Source: Setaria digitata
Taxonomy: Eukaryota > Nematoda > Chromadorea > Rhabditida > Setariidae
Length of the DNA: 64,000 nucleotides
Reading direction: 5' to 3'
Assembly (NCBI GenBank): GCA_003640385.1
Contig: RCAB01000057.1
Location: 150,501-214,500, forward strand
This document shows positions 39,801 through 51,359 of this stretch, in pieces; position 1 is the first letter of the stretch; each line of letters begins with the position of its first letter. Under the pieces are notes generated by a model. The model was not told where the DNA came from, did no database searches, and saw only the letters and a program-made list of their open reading frames with translations. Made by a program: the position numbers and the translations under genes.

Positions 39801-41294
39801 CAAGAGAAAGGGGGGAAGGAGGAAAAGAAATATTTCTAAAATTGAAATTAAAAAATCGGTCCATACTTCGTTAGATTCCCAATGAAATTTATCATTCGAA
39901 CTTATTCCATTCCAAAAACTGTTGCCTATTAATTATTTCGATTAATTTTGTCATTCCCTACCTTAATACTCTCTTACCTTACCTTACTAGACTTGGAGAG
40001 AATGTGTTAAAAGAAACAAGGAAAAAAGGTAAGTGAAATAAATCTGCTTGTTTTTAAAATCACCGTAAATAAACAAACATGCAATGATCAAACTATTATT
40101 TTATCATGATTGATAATTTTCATTTGTCATATTTGATTAATTACTTGTGAAAGACGGGAAGAAAAAAGATCGAAGAAAAAGATAAATAAAAAGAAGTGAA
40201 GGATTGAAGAGAAGGAAAAACAAAAAGGGCAAGGATTATCAAAGGAGTGAAAAAAAAAAGAAATAAAATGGTTAGACAAAGTGAATAAAAAGCAAAACAA
40301 TGAAATATTTTAGAATGAAATTTTATGATGCAATAAAGTTTAGTCAGTGAATTGTTGATAAAAGATTAACGTTAGTCATGCAAGTCATTACTGTTTGAAA
40401 TTCATCAAGAAAATTAAGAGTTGTGTTTAGATGGAGCACAAACACGATAAAGATCGGGAAAATATTTGGAAAGAAGGCGATGGAAATGTGATTTAATTAA
40501 TTAAGAGTGAAAGATTAAACGACGGCCCGAATTAACTAAAAACTTCCTAGCAGTAAGTAATTAAAGAAACGATAAACAGACGTTTAAACAAGCATAATGA
40601 AACTAAATATCTGTCTTATTACTATGAATAATGGATGATAAAAACTCAAAAATAATAAGAGAGAATGGTGAAACAAGAGAGAAGTGAAGTAGCTTAATGA
40701 AAATTGGTTTAATATAAATACATGTGCAAAAAAAAAAAAATGAAACTAAATTTAACATAGCATACGGCATACGGTATGCACTATCAAATGCTACTGAAAT
40801 TATCTTAATTAATGAAATTTCTAACTAATGCAACTTGTTGCATTTGCTACCGTGAAGAGTGGTCGTATCAGTTTGTTCATCCATGGCTTCATTATATGGT
40901 CAAAGCACTGCAGGTGCTGCATTTTATTATTTAATTCATTTGTAAGCATACGGAGATCCCAAATTTTTATCACTTTATCATCAAATCAATAGTGATAGAG
41001 GCATATGACATATACTCACAATCCACATTGTCAGTTTTTTTTGACTATAACATACTTATCGTATCACTTTTTGATCTTTTACGCTCCCGCTTTGTTGTTG
41101 AATTGTTATCATTCTTAACCAGGGCATTATCAAATCATAATTACATAGCTTTATCACACAATTATATTGTACGCATTTGGCACGTCTCCAATCTACTGAA
41201 TTCTGCGTATATTTTACGAGGAGATATCCCACTTGTATTTTTGCTGTAATAGGGAAAATTTAACACTGAGAGATACAAATTGGATTGATTTCAA
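33812..41294. other. Long intergenic region, no supported gene
   Basis: About 7.5 kb between divergent genes (HRGF gene on minus, kinase on plus). Extremely A/T-rich with purine-rich GAAA tracts (34740-34800, 36900-37200, 39700-40270) and one TA microsatellite. A slightly GC-richer patch near 37180-37390 has no open frame that I can interpret. The frame at 40992-41249 just upstream of the kinase has no domain and is taken as promoter-proximal noise. Confidence 0.55.
35452..35473. repeat. (TA)11 microsatellite
   Basis: Twenty-two bases of perfectly alternating T and A in the intergenic region between the HRGF gene and the kinase gene. A likely length-polymorphic marker. Confidence 0.9.
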
Positions 41295-44200
41295 ATGCGT
41301 ATGAATATTTATGAGCAGAAAAATAATTTAGATAATAGCAACAATTTAGACCATTCAAGCGAACCGAAAGATTTGTTGATGGTGGATGAAGTGGTAGCTG
41401 GTCGCTTTGTTGTGGAGGAAAAAATTGGCCAAGGGAGTTTTGGACAAATTTATAGGCATATTATCATCCTGTTTTGTCATCTGATTAGACTGTATCATAT
41501 AGGAAATAATTTTGCTTCCCTTTCTCACTTTTCTTCTTTTTCTGAAAAACTCAATGAGTTTTGAAAGTTTTCTTATAAATGATATTTTTAGTATATTTTT
41601 TCATTTTAGGTGGTTGAAGTTTGAAATTAATTAATTCCATTTGAAAATCAAATAATTAAAAAAAATAGCCTCATCCGATGATAAGATGTTAAGAATAAAA
41701 CAGGCTGGAATAGTTTGAACACCAAAAAAGTGACTGCAACTTTTTACGAGTTTACTCCAACTTGTTCGCCTATTTGATCTACTATTTCCTTAAAATTTTA
41801 ATAAAATCAGCTAGATTTTTGAGTTGTTTAAATGAAAATTTCTTGTTATTTTATAAAAAAGTGAGCAAGGAAATTTTTAATGTAATTCATAATTTCTACT
41901 CTTTCCCATTTTCAGAACTACTAAAAAAATAAAAATGAATTTTAGCCTGAAAAATGAAATTCCTAATTAGAAACCATTTAAGCTTTTAAAATAAACTTTC
42001 CCATCAAAATTTATGTGCTCAATACATTTTCATTAATTGTTTCGCTAGAAATATTTCATCCCTTTTTTTCACTTATAGAGGAAAAGATAAGCATCATCAG
42101 AAAAGAAAAGTTGCAATAAAGGTTGAGCCAGAACACCATGGCGAATTAAGTGATTTGCCGAATGATCCCCGCCGTTTGGTCATCGAGCAACAGGTTCTTC
42201 TGGCTTTACGCAAAAAGGTCCTTCATCATCCTCATTTTCCGGGATTATTGTGCTAGAAGATGATGGATAGCAGAGGGAAGAAAATGTTTAATTTTGAAAA
42301 AGAGATTATATTGCCAAGTGCTATCTTTTTGAAAACCCTGGAAGTTGTTAAATTTTGGATTCATTTTACACTTGGACAATTGACTTATTTCTTACTGATT
42401 AAGTTGAAAAATATGTTATTATTAACACTTTCTTCACTCTTCCGAAAAATTCCAATAATTATATGATACAACTCATCGTTTAACTTTCAATTTCAACATA
42501 GACAATACACCGAATAAACTTAGCTAGTACCTGTTTCCTTCGTTTAGCTATCGACAGAGAAAAGAAAATAGCTTAATATGGTAGCCATACATTAAGAAGT
42601 TTGTTTAAAGCAAAATTGAATTTTTTTTTATTTCGTGGTGCTTGTTCAGTCTAATATACCAACTATATATGCGAGTGGTAAAACAGACAAAAATTACCCA
42701 TACATTGTAATGCAAATATTGGGGAAAAACTTAACTACTTTGCGAAAAGAAAGAAAAGAACCGAAATTTACCTCATCAACAGCTTTTCGAATTGGTGAAC
42801 AAGTAAATTGTTATTATTTTCTGCATTCTTTTTTCGGAAGTATAAATTTCGAAATGAATCATTCTAATAAGGTAAAAACAATTAACAATGAACCACTGAA
42901 TATATTAACTTTTCACTCAAGGGATTTACTACTTTTTAAGATATTAAATTTAATTCAGTTCCACGGATTTCATTCATTGCATAACAATGATAATAATGAT
43001 AATAGGATTGATAATGATATTGAGTGGCGTAATGATAATGTTAATGATGGGAGCTTGCATCTGCTGGCTTTCATGCATAAGTAAGAAGGCTTTTCTCTTC
43101 TCGAAAAAGATAAATTTGGCAAAGAAGAAAGGAAGAGAATTGTAATTAATGCTGGCGAACTAAATTAGTCGAGAAATCAAATGCAGGTGACGCACGCATT
43201 GCAGTACTTGCATGAGGCAGGATACATACACCGTGATGTGAAACCCTCGAACTGTTGCATCGGTGTGCCACCCGACACTGATATCATTTACCTTGTCGAT
43301 TTCGGTATCATTTACTCCTTTCAGTCGTAGAAAAAAGTACAACGAAATGATATCTGTTTTGAATTGCCCTTTAAATTTATCATTTAACATGCAGAATTTG
43401 ACATGTAGACTTAAGCCATTTTTGCTACTATGACTGTCAACAGAATACAAATTTTCGTTGCTTTAATGATTATTTCAAATACTTTTCATTTTTCTGCACT
43501 TAAACATCGATGTGAAGCAATTTTTATAATTAATTGTGATTGATTACTTCGAGAGAAGTAGCGAGGGATGATATGGAAAAAATCGAAATGGAAAAATTTT
43601 TCTCCTTGCTAGAAATTTTGAAAAAAATTCCCAAGAAAAAATAGTTGTTTTTCTCCAAGTTTTTTATAAATCATATTTTCTTTCTTAAAGGAATGTGTCG
43701 AAAAGTGATAGATTCAAACGGCAAATGGCATATGCCAAAATTAAAATCAATTTTTAAAGGAACTTTACGATATGCATCATTAAATGCGATTAAAACACAT
43801 CAATGTGGACCAAGCGATGATATGATGGGATGGATTTACTCTATTGTAAGATATTAAACTAAAAATTTATGGCTATCACTATAATCACTTCAAACCTTTG
43901 CAATTTTCAATCGATCTGATGAATTCCATTTCTTTGTCTTTCTCTTCACTGGATAGTTTTTATTGAGAAAATAAGCTTAACTAAAATGAGCCAAATACCT
44001 TACCTTATATGTTATTATAGATTTTTTTCGTTTCTAATTATATTTGTAAATAAAAAATCATGAGAAATGTTGCCGCTAAATAAATGCTTTATTTTTCTTT
44101 AATTTAAAAAAATAAAAAATAAAAGACTACAGCGAACAATATGCCTTCATAGAATGATTTAAATAATTCAAATGGCATAAAACAGTACAACTGAAGTTAA

Positions 44201-44692
44201 ACTCAACATAAAAAATGATTTCTATGTTTGCCGTTACTATTTGATTTTTTCCCCTTTCCTAATATTGTTAATTCAAAAAAAGAAAAAAAATTGCTAGAGA
44301 ACTTTTCGTGGAAATTTAATTTAATATATTTCGGGAATTTAGAAAGTGAAAACTCATCGACAGCAAAACAAAAAATGCGAAACAAAATTAAATTCAATAG
44401 TAATACAATAGCACTAAAGAAATATTTATAGATTGAAATGGCACTATCAAAATTACCCTGGGCGAAGAGTACAACCCGTGATATGATACATCAAAAAACA
44501 ACAATTACCGGTGAGCAATTATGCTCAGAGTTGCCATTACCCTTTCTACAGTGTTATAATTATATTCAAAGTCTGAAACCAACTGAAATGCCAAGACACA
44601 CATTTATCATCGAATGCTTAAAAAGTTGCATTCCGCTGAATGTTCGATCAAATGATCCGTATGACTGGGAAATCACCGACAGTAAATCATGA
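41295..44692 (+). CDS. CK1-group protein kinase, TTBK-like (worm-type)
   Basis: Ser/Thr kinase of the casein-kinase-1/tau-tubulin-kinase-like group that is greatly expanded in nematodes, 328 aa in six exons: 41295-41455, 42079-42217, 42650-42802, 43187-43304, 43691-43845, 44432-44692. Catalytic features are complete: glycine loop IGQGSFGQIYR (residues 44-54), VAIK with Lys68, HRDVKPSN (166-173), DFG (189-191), and IFKGTLRYAS in the activation segment where CK1-type kinases have a related GT.RYAS motif. The C-lobe ends with the DPYDWE motif, close to the post-domain F/YDWE seen in TTBKs. It is therefore predicted active. The first intron seems to start with GC (TATAG|GCATAT) and end with TTATAG, because only this join restores the frame. 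TGA at 44690 ends the simplest model; a spliced tail is annotated separately. Many worm paralogues are male/sperm-expressed, but nothing in the sequence shows expression here. Confidence 0.87.
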
Positions 44693-44908
44693 TTTTAGTT
44701 TTCGATTTTGACTTTCTATCACCAGCTTACTCTTTGCACATGTTACTAGTAATAATGGTAATAATAGTAAAAGTTATGAGCGAGTATCTGCAATATGTAA
44801 TGCTAATGCAGCGTAATCAAAGTGGAAAAGGCTAAACGCAATCTAAACCGTGTCCAAAGAGGAAATACAGAAAAGACATTATCAATTGGCCATGCAGAGC
44901 TCTCGCAG

Positions 44909-45060
44909 TCAATCAGGATGACAAAGCAGGTGATCAGTCCCAAATCGAAAAATTAATATCTGGAAAATGTAATGGATCGGGGTTTGGTGTTGAAACACAC
45001 TCACATGATACTGATATTCAGCCGAATCTGGGATTAGTGAGCCTACCGAAGTATCAATGA
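44909..45060 (+). other. Possible alternative 3' exon of the TTBK-like kinase
   Basis: An open frame with coding-like composition runs to TGA at 45058-45060 and includes QDDKAGDQSQIEKLISG and ends LGLVSLPKYQ. A donor A|GTAAAT at 44681/44682, inside the last kinase exon before its stop, is phase 1, and an acceptor CTCTCGCAG at 44908 restores phase. The join would replace the last three residues with about 50 hydrophilic residues. The acceptor lacks the usual TTTCAG form. The same frame is already open from 44839, so a different acceptor is possible. Confidence 0.35.
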
Positions 45061-46040
45061 ACGTTTTCTAGACTACAGCTTCAACCCAATAAGTCCGATG
45101 ATTGAAGCAATACATATATGCACTATATATGTGATAACTTCCATGTATATCCAGAATACCAAAAAGAAAAAACAATTTATTATCAAAAAGAAATCTCTTT
45201 AACAAACATAAGATGCTGCGGTGTCATCCCCATAAGCGTTTAGCAGTGCGTTCAGATTCCAACCGCAGTCCTTGATGCCCGCTTAAAATCCTGCATAAAC
45301 AGAAGACAGCACAATCAACATTGAAATAACTGAGTTTCGCCTCTTTTTCTTTTGACTTCATAGAAAACATAAAATAAAGACAGGTAATATGTAAAAGCTA
45401 AAAAAAAGATGTTGTATAAAACCGCAAACACAAATTCTTGAGAGAATGTTAATTACAAAACCGAAACATGAAAAAGACAGTCACGAACATGTATGTTGTC
45501 GAAAACTGAAAAAGGAAGTGTCGGAAATGCAGGAAAAATTTTCGAAAAAGTGGAGTTCTGCAGAGATAATCTAAAAAGCCAAATATTCTGGAAGGGAAAC
45601 CATAGAAATTTTTGCTTTATAATAATTTAGAAAAATTTGTTCTTTCGAGAAAAGTATTGGCCGATATAAATGGAAAAAGGAAAACCAATCACAGCAAATG
45701 GAATAGTGTAATAAAGGGAAGATCATCAATTCAATATCATCACCGACAACGATGACGAAAATACATGATGAAGGAATAGTGCTTCTGTCCGAGATAAAAA
45801 TATGACTGCTGTGGATGATGAAAGAATAGCTTGCCGACTGTGCGGTGCAAAAACATCAACGGGGCAGGAATTAAAGAGAAAAATAAACAATAACTGAAAA
45901 AGGAAGTGCGCTATTGGAAATACTTAGCAGTTATTATACTGTGCAAAATTGTGACGCAGAAAGAAATCAGCACTATTAAAAACGTTTTTTTTTTTTTTTT
46001 TTTGACACTTCAAAGTCAAGTTCTCCTCAAAACGGCTGGA
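45061..46040. other. Convergent intergenic region (kinase / NADAR gene)
   Basis: 3' flanks of two convergent genes. A T-run lies at about 45985-46002, just past the NADAR gene stop. A short frame at about 45804-45897 (starting MTAVDDERIACRLCG) is compositionally coding-like but has no supported partner exon. No other gene was seen. Confidence 0.5.
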
Positions 46041-48557
46041 TTAATGACGAACTGTTTGCGGGAAACCAGAGCTCGGGGCTCCGTAACCACGCCCGCCGTA
46101 ACCACCACGACGTCCAAAGCCTCGTCCACGCCCACGCAAAATGCCCAAGCGGCGTGCTGGATCAATACGACGCCATACATACTTCTTCAGCTCATTAAAG
46201 CGCTTTTCAATTTCCTGAAAATAAAAAGCGATTTAGCATTAAGGAACGTTTGTATACAAGGAAAAGTTTTCAAAAATGTGCAAGTAAAAATTTACCTGTT
46301 CCTCGTACGGGCCCGACCATGTGTGCGTCTCTTTGATCTGTTGGCGAAGTCTCATAAGCGCTTTTCCACCCTGATTTTCACCGTCCCAGAATATTGGTTT
46401 ATTTGCTTCATCACGATTTTTACGCCAACCTGTACCGAAAACCTACAATAGCCGATAACTAATCCCACTGCCTCAACTAACAGTAAAAAACTAGTAAACT
46501 TTTAAACCCAAGAATTAAACACTAGAAGTAAGATACGCACTTTGTCTTGTGAAGCAACAGCAATGTATGTCTTCCCGGTATAAACCAGCAAGTTCGCAAT
46601 CCAACGAGTCTGCTCGAGTTTCAGACGCTGTCCAGCTTCCCAAACATTCATCTTTATCTAGAAAAATTACCCTCTCAATATAAACAGTAACAATCACGAT
46701 TTGCGAATCTAAACGCACTTTTACTACTAGTTGATTCGTAATTACAGCACGCTCCAGTGAAATCAAAAAAGGAAAATTCCAACAGACTTCATTCCACTTA
46801 GCTTCGTCGAAATCCTTAATATCCTTCATTGCCTCTTCCGCTTTAATTGTTGATGGAGCATCGAGAATTTTTGCCATCGTTTCCGTGTCTCCAAAATGTT
46901 CTGCCATTTTGTACCTAAAACAATAGCACTGGAAGTAATTCACACACTGACTCTTCCAAATTCTAAAGCCAAAGATTCTCCTAACTATGCAAAGGAACTT
47001 GAAAGATTTAAAAATTCAACAACGAAAGAAAAAATTTCCAACCAGTAATAGCGCTCAGCCGATTTATGCTCGGTACCCCTTTCATCTCGAATGGAAACTT
47101 CAAATCTCAAACTCAGAGGATCCTGAGCACCTGAAAACAGGTAATCTTAGAGGAAAATTTTGTGCTGAGAGAATTTTTACGGTCACATCTTATTAAAAAA
47201 TCAATGCTTGAGAAAACATGAAGACACAAACCCCCCACAAGGATGAAGTCACGTCCAATATCATCATAATCCAAATCCGCTTCCGTTGCTCCAACTTTGA
47301 GATTATCCGTTTCAGCCGATGCACCACTCAATACATTGATGGTCTCCTGCATGCGCTTCATCTTCTGCTTCACTCGTGCATTTTCCAACTAAATAAAACG
47401 ATGCCTCAATATATTTTTTATGAAAGGAATCATATGGAAATGGGGGGGGGGGGGGGGGGGAAAAAAAANGAGAAGCGGAAATATCCCCAGATAACTGAGA
47501 TATTGCGCATCCCTATAAATTTGATGAAGGCCAAGTCAAAAATAAGAGGCTAAAATTGATGACCGTTTCTGATTATAAATTAGGGTTTCTGTGTGGCTTG
47601 GAGAAAGGCAAACTTCCAACAAAATTTAGAAAATTTTCGAGTCAAACTTTGAGTTTCCGAACTGCTTGTCGTAGGTTATCCTTTTCCTTCTCCAACAGGA
47701 CAACAGCATTGCGAATCTGCGCCGAGTCTTGCTTAATCCAAATGATTTCCTGCAAAGGAGACGTCTTCATCCAGCTCGTTTGATCGCATGCCATAATAGA
47801 CTGCCACAAAAAGCATCAATGACTAAATGATCATTTTTTTCTGGGTCTAAGAAAAGAAATCGATATGCAAATTTCATCCTATCTACCTGTTGCAAGCTGT
47901 AGTTGCTGTTGCCCGAGCGACGACCGTTGCCCGAAAGCGGTTGCGGAGTAGCTCCCTCATCCATTGTAATATGTGGGGGTTGTTGATGATCAACAGTGCT
48001 TTCAAAGTTGTTGAAATTTCCCAAACCGGCAAAATCTCCGTACCCTATATGAAGGCACGAGTAGAAAGTTAAAAATTTCCCAAAGCAGCTGCACCGAAAT
48101 ATGCACCCCCCGTGATCTACCATGAAAACGACTCAATACCGAGTTTGTAATTGCAGCATCTTACACAATGACCGACATAACTTGCATCACGAAAACAATA
48201 TCAATTTTCGGTGAAATGTTAAATGCCACAGTTATGACCCTCTCAATTGCACGGGGCAAATACTTTTTTTTTCCGTTGAATATGACCCACCACCTTCCGC
48301 ACCACTTATTTTTTCCCTGCCTTTATCCAGAAAACACCCCTAGGACATTTCGAATAATAAGCTTCGTGTAATTAACAGGAAACCGAAATATGCTCTTGGT
48401 CATCTACCAGAAAAATGATTCAATACCGAATTTCTAATTGCAACGTCTATTTACAAAGCGACCGACATAACTCCCATCATAAAAACAGGATCAATTTTCG
48501 GTGAAATATTAAAGTTAACGAATTATTACCTCGCGTTCCGACTCCGGCGAAGCTCAT
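46041..48557 (-). CDS. NADAR-domain protein with coiled coil and RGG tail
   Basis: Nine exons on the minus strand, 382 aa with all phases agreeing: 48557-48530, 48044-47887, 47800-47648, 47388-47232, 47130-47043, 46914-46788, 46657-46541, 46442-46296, 46214-46041. The order is a Gly/Asn/Gln-rich N-terminus (residues 1-62), a coiled coil (about 85-140; NAVVLLEKEKDNLRQAV, ARVKQKMKRMQETIN), a NADAR domain (about 165-315) and a C-terminal RGG region (352-370; RGRGRGFGRRGGYGGRGYG). NADAR hallmarks seen are AERYYWYKMAEHFGD, WIANLLVYTGKTYIAVAS and FWDGENQGGKALMRLRQ. Characterised NADAR proteins are N-glycosidases acting on ADP-ribosylated guanine or on riboflavin-pathway intermediates; whether this one is active is not known. 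The RGG tail suggests RNA or nucleic-acid binding and the coiled coil self-association (inference). The donor of exon 6 (GAA|GTCTGT) is the weakest splice site. Confidence 0.87.
47442..47469. repeat. Poly(G)19 tract followed by poly(A) and one N
   Basis: Nineteen consecutive G, then eight A, then a single undetermined base at 47469, within intron 3 of the NADAR gene (poly(C) in the transcript). It has G-quadruplex potential. The N shows that the assembly or consensus failed here, so tract length is unreliable. Confidence 0.9.
48090..48513. repeat. Diverged tandem duplication inside NADAR gene intron 1
   Basis: About 48090-48225 and 48381-48513 are related copies about 290 nt apart in direct orientation. 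Shared blocks include ACCGAAATATGC, TCTACCA, AATACCGA, CGACCGACATAACT (one mismatch) and TCAATTTTCGGTGAAAT. Both copies lie within the intron 48045-48529. Confidence 0.7.
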
Positions 48558-51318
48558 CCCAAACCAAATAGTGTACCGTTCCCCGTTGAGTAACCCTGTA
48601 AAAAGCTAGTAAAGCACATTTGGAAAATGTTATGTCTTCCACAAAGACAAGGAAGAAAATTGGAAATTTGAAACTCAGTAGTTAAAAGGAAAAGAAAGCA
48701 TTTCTGGGCAACAGTGATTCTGTAATAATGAAACTGAATTTAAAATGTCAGTCCCAGAAAAACAAATAACTTCAACAGTGAAAACAAAAAAGTTAGGGTG
48801 CATTTCTAAATTAGATATACAGAGTAAAGATAATAACATCAACTAAAAGATAACGGCCCTAATCAATTACATCGCCATCGATGGTGTGATTAGTGATTCA
48901 CGCTAGCACAAAGGTATAATTTTAGCCATTCTCTCCAGCACCCTGTCAAAACTGCCAACAACCAGGAATCCCTAATAAGACAACAAGAGACATCCCAGCT
49001 CTACCTGCACAACCCGGAACAACCACCCAGATTAATCAGCCGAGCAACTCAACAGATCATCCCCTCATTCACTGAACATCAAAGATCCCAAAACTCTTGA
49101 AGAAACGGTAATCAGACAAACATCTTGTGGTCATGTTGATCTTATGCAGCCTTATATCCGGAAGCTCATATGCATTAATGGGTGTGGGCAATTTTTCGTG
49201 TAGTAATGTGGGAGAAGACTGCCCGTGCTATCAGTATGAGTGATAATCTGTTATCAGCAGAGATCGTGAGCAGTGTTGACTACGATGGTTTGCTGAGAAA
49301 AAAAGTAGCTTAGGATGGAATTTAGAAAGTTTAGAATTTGAGCATATATTGATGGTAAAGTTATCTTCAACAGGCATGTACTTGACAAAGAAGCTTGTGA
49401 ATAAGTTTTGCCGCCTTAGATCGACCTTAGTAGAATGATAAGATGACAGTGCCAGCTTAATATTGAAGTCTTAGTTGAACAGAGAATTGTGAGAACTTAA
49501 GAAAGATGGAAAATATGCTTAGCTAGAGAGCAATGCTTTTTCACTGCAGACAGATGAATTTCTGGGAAGAATTAAAACTTCAACTTTTTGGATATTTTGA
49601 AGAGTATATGGAAACCGGCCCTAGTCAACAAACTTCGATTCACTGTTTCACTGACACCGTAGAAGCCTGAACAAGGGAGAGTAATTGTGCCGCTTTAGAG
49701 GTGACTGTCCCATTATTAATGATACATTCTAATGACAGTAATCAATAGTTTCCGAAAGTTATTTAGTGTCATCACAATAATGTATTCCTCAAATGTCTTT
49801 TCTCACTATTCTGAACCAGCTATCAAGGAAACGAGTCTCGGCATTATTTCATAATCTCGAGATCAAAATTCATAATCCCCACTCACATTATCATTTGTTA
49901 TTAAATAACATCAATCGATACTATTAACAATGTTATTATTCAAAATGATTCTTGCCCACTGCTTGTAAATATTTGAACTTGATCTTCCTACTTAGATTGA
50001 GATTGAGTTTAAGATTTCTAAAATGATAGAAATGAAATGCAGAAAAAAAGCAAACATAAATGATGTGAAATGGATGCGATAGGAATCAATGTTTTTCTTG
50101 TAGACAAAATTTGGAAAAAACTAAAATTTCGAGGGAGTGTTTTAACTTCGTAAATATCATAAGCAACGAAAAATGTTGCGAGGTTCTATTGAACACCGGA
50201 AAAATTTTTGCTTTATTTAATTTTTAAAAGCTCCACTTCGCAACAAAAATTCTAATTTTAGTTTAAATTTTTTTTTTCGGCAATTCTAAACTTGTTTTTT
50301 CGAATTGTGATCCGCACCGAAATTACTTCTGCTGCCGTGAAACAATGAAATAATAAACACACTTCTGCAAATGAAAAATTCTTCAGTACTTATAACTGAA
50401 AATGATGCATTAACTTAAAGACAGTTAGCCAGCTGCATCGTTTTCCGCCTGGTAGTAGCTTCAGAATTTATTTTCCATTGTTTTAGTTGCGGAATCAGTT
50501 TTATTTTCAGCAGTAATAATCTATGTAATTTGCCGAAAAAACAAGCCATTCATATCTTCTCCTTTCTTTTCATGCAGTGCTAAGAAGTGTATTGAATTAT
50601 TCCTTCTTTCTCATTTAAAATTATTAGTTTTCAAAATGGCAAATTGAAATTTCATTGAGTTTTGTATTCTTTATCGAGTGCCGAAGATTCAATTCTTTTT
50701 ATCATTTAATAGCTTGGCGAAACGTTTTAGTCCCTCTCTCTTTTCTCTCTCATTCAACTACATACGTCACTTCAAGTATTTCATTTTTCCTTTTTGCCGG
50801 AAATTTGATTTTTCAATTTTATCCACAGCTCTGAAAGGACATGGAAAAGTAAATTTTGTTTTTGCTCACTTACGTAAACAATAAATTACTGCTTTAGTCC
50901 TAGGCTTGGATTTAGACTTAGGCTTAAAGACACCATATGCACATTAACCTTTCTTACCTTGTATATTCACTCAGATAATTTCAACATCTTATGTTTACAC
51001 ACTTTCTTCTTTATCACTTACCCGTTCCTTTTCTTTTCCATTTCTAGTAAGAAAATATAGTAAATTATTGAATTTATTTTACGAGTATTTCTCACTTTAT
51101 TCTTATTTCTGTCTGAGAACAGTAACAATACTTTACGCAGAAAGAAATTACTCTGCTTTCATTCCTCTCTTTCTCTCCGTTTTCTTTCGTTCTCATTTAC
51201 CTTTTTCTCTTCTCACCTTGTTTTTATAATTCTAATTTAAGGTGCTCATTTTTAAAAGACTTTTGAAAGTGAATTGACTTCTGAAATTAATTGAACAAAG
51301 CATTAAATTTTGTTTTCA

Positions 51319-51359
51319 AACTGTTTCTTTCACAAGGCTTTCTTGTGAAAGAAACAGTT
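51319..51359. repeat. Perfect 18-bp hairpin with 5-nt loop
   Basis: AACTGTTTCTTTCACAAG (51319-51336) pairs exactly with 51342-51359 around the loop GCTTT. It lies in intergenic DNA. The stem is fully paired and short, which is unlike a typical pre-miRNA. It may be a terminator-like, MITE-remnant or template-switch hairpin. Confidence 0.85.

Noticed and set aside
40992..41249. 85-codon frame directly upstream of the kinase start
   Set aside because: No kinase-related motif, ends in TAA before the kinase ATG, and is best explained as chance in promoter-proximal DNA.
45190..45310. Short coding-like frames on both strands (21-codon plus-strand ORF; minus-strand exon after TTTATGCAG)
   Set aside because: Both strands look equally coding-like over about 100 nt, and neither joins to a neighbouring gene model.
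45906..46451. 181-codon plus-strand frame over the NADAR 3' exons
   Set aside because: Antisense shadow of the RGG-encoding and NADAR exons. It includes a poly(T)-encoded Phe run and has no domain.
51319..51359. Hairpin considered as a pre-miRNA
   Set aside because: Only 18 bp, perfectly paired and with a 5-nt loop. Animal pre-miRNAs have longer, imperfect stems.
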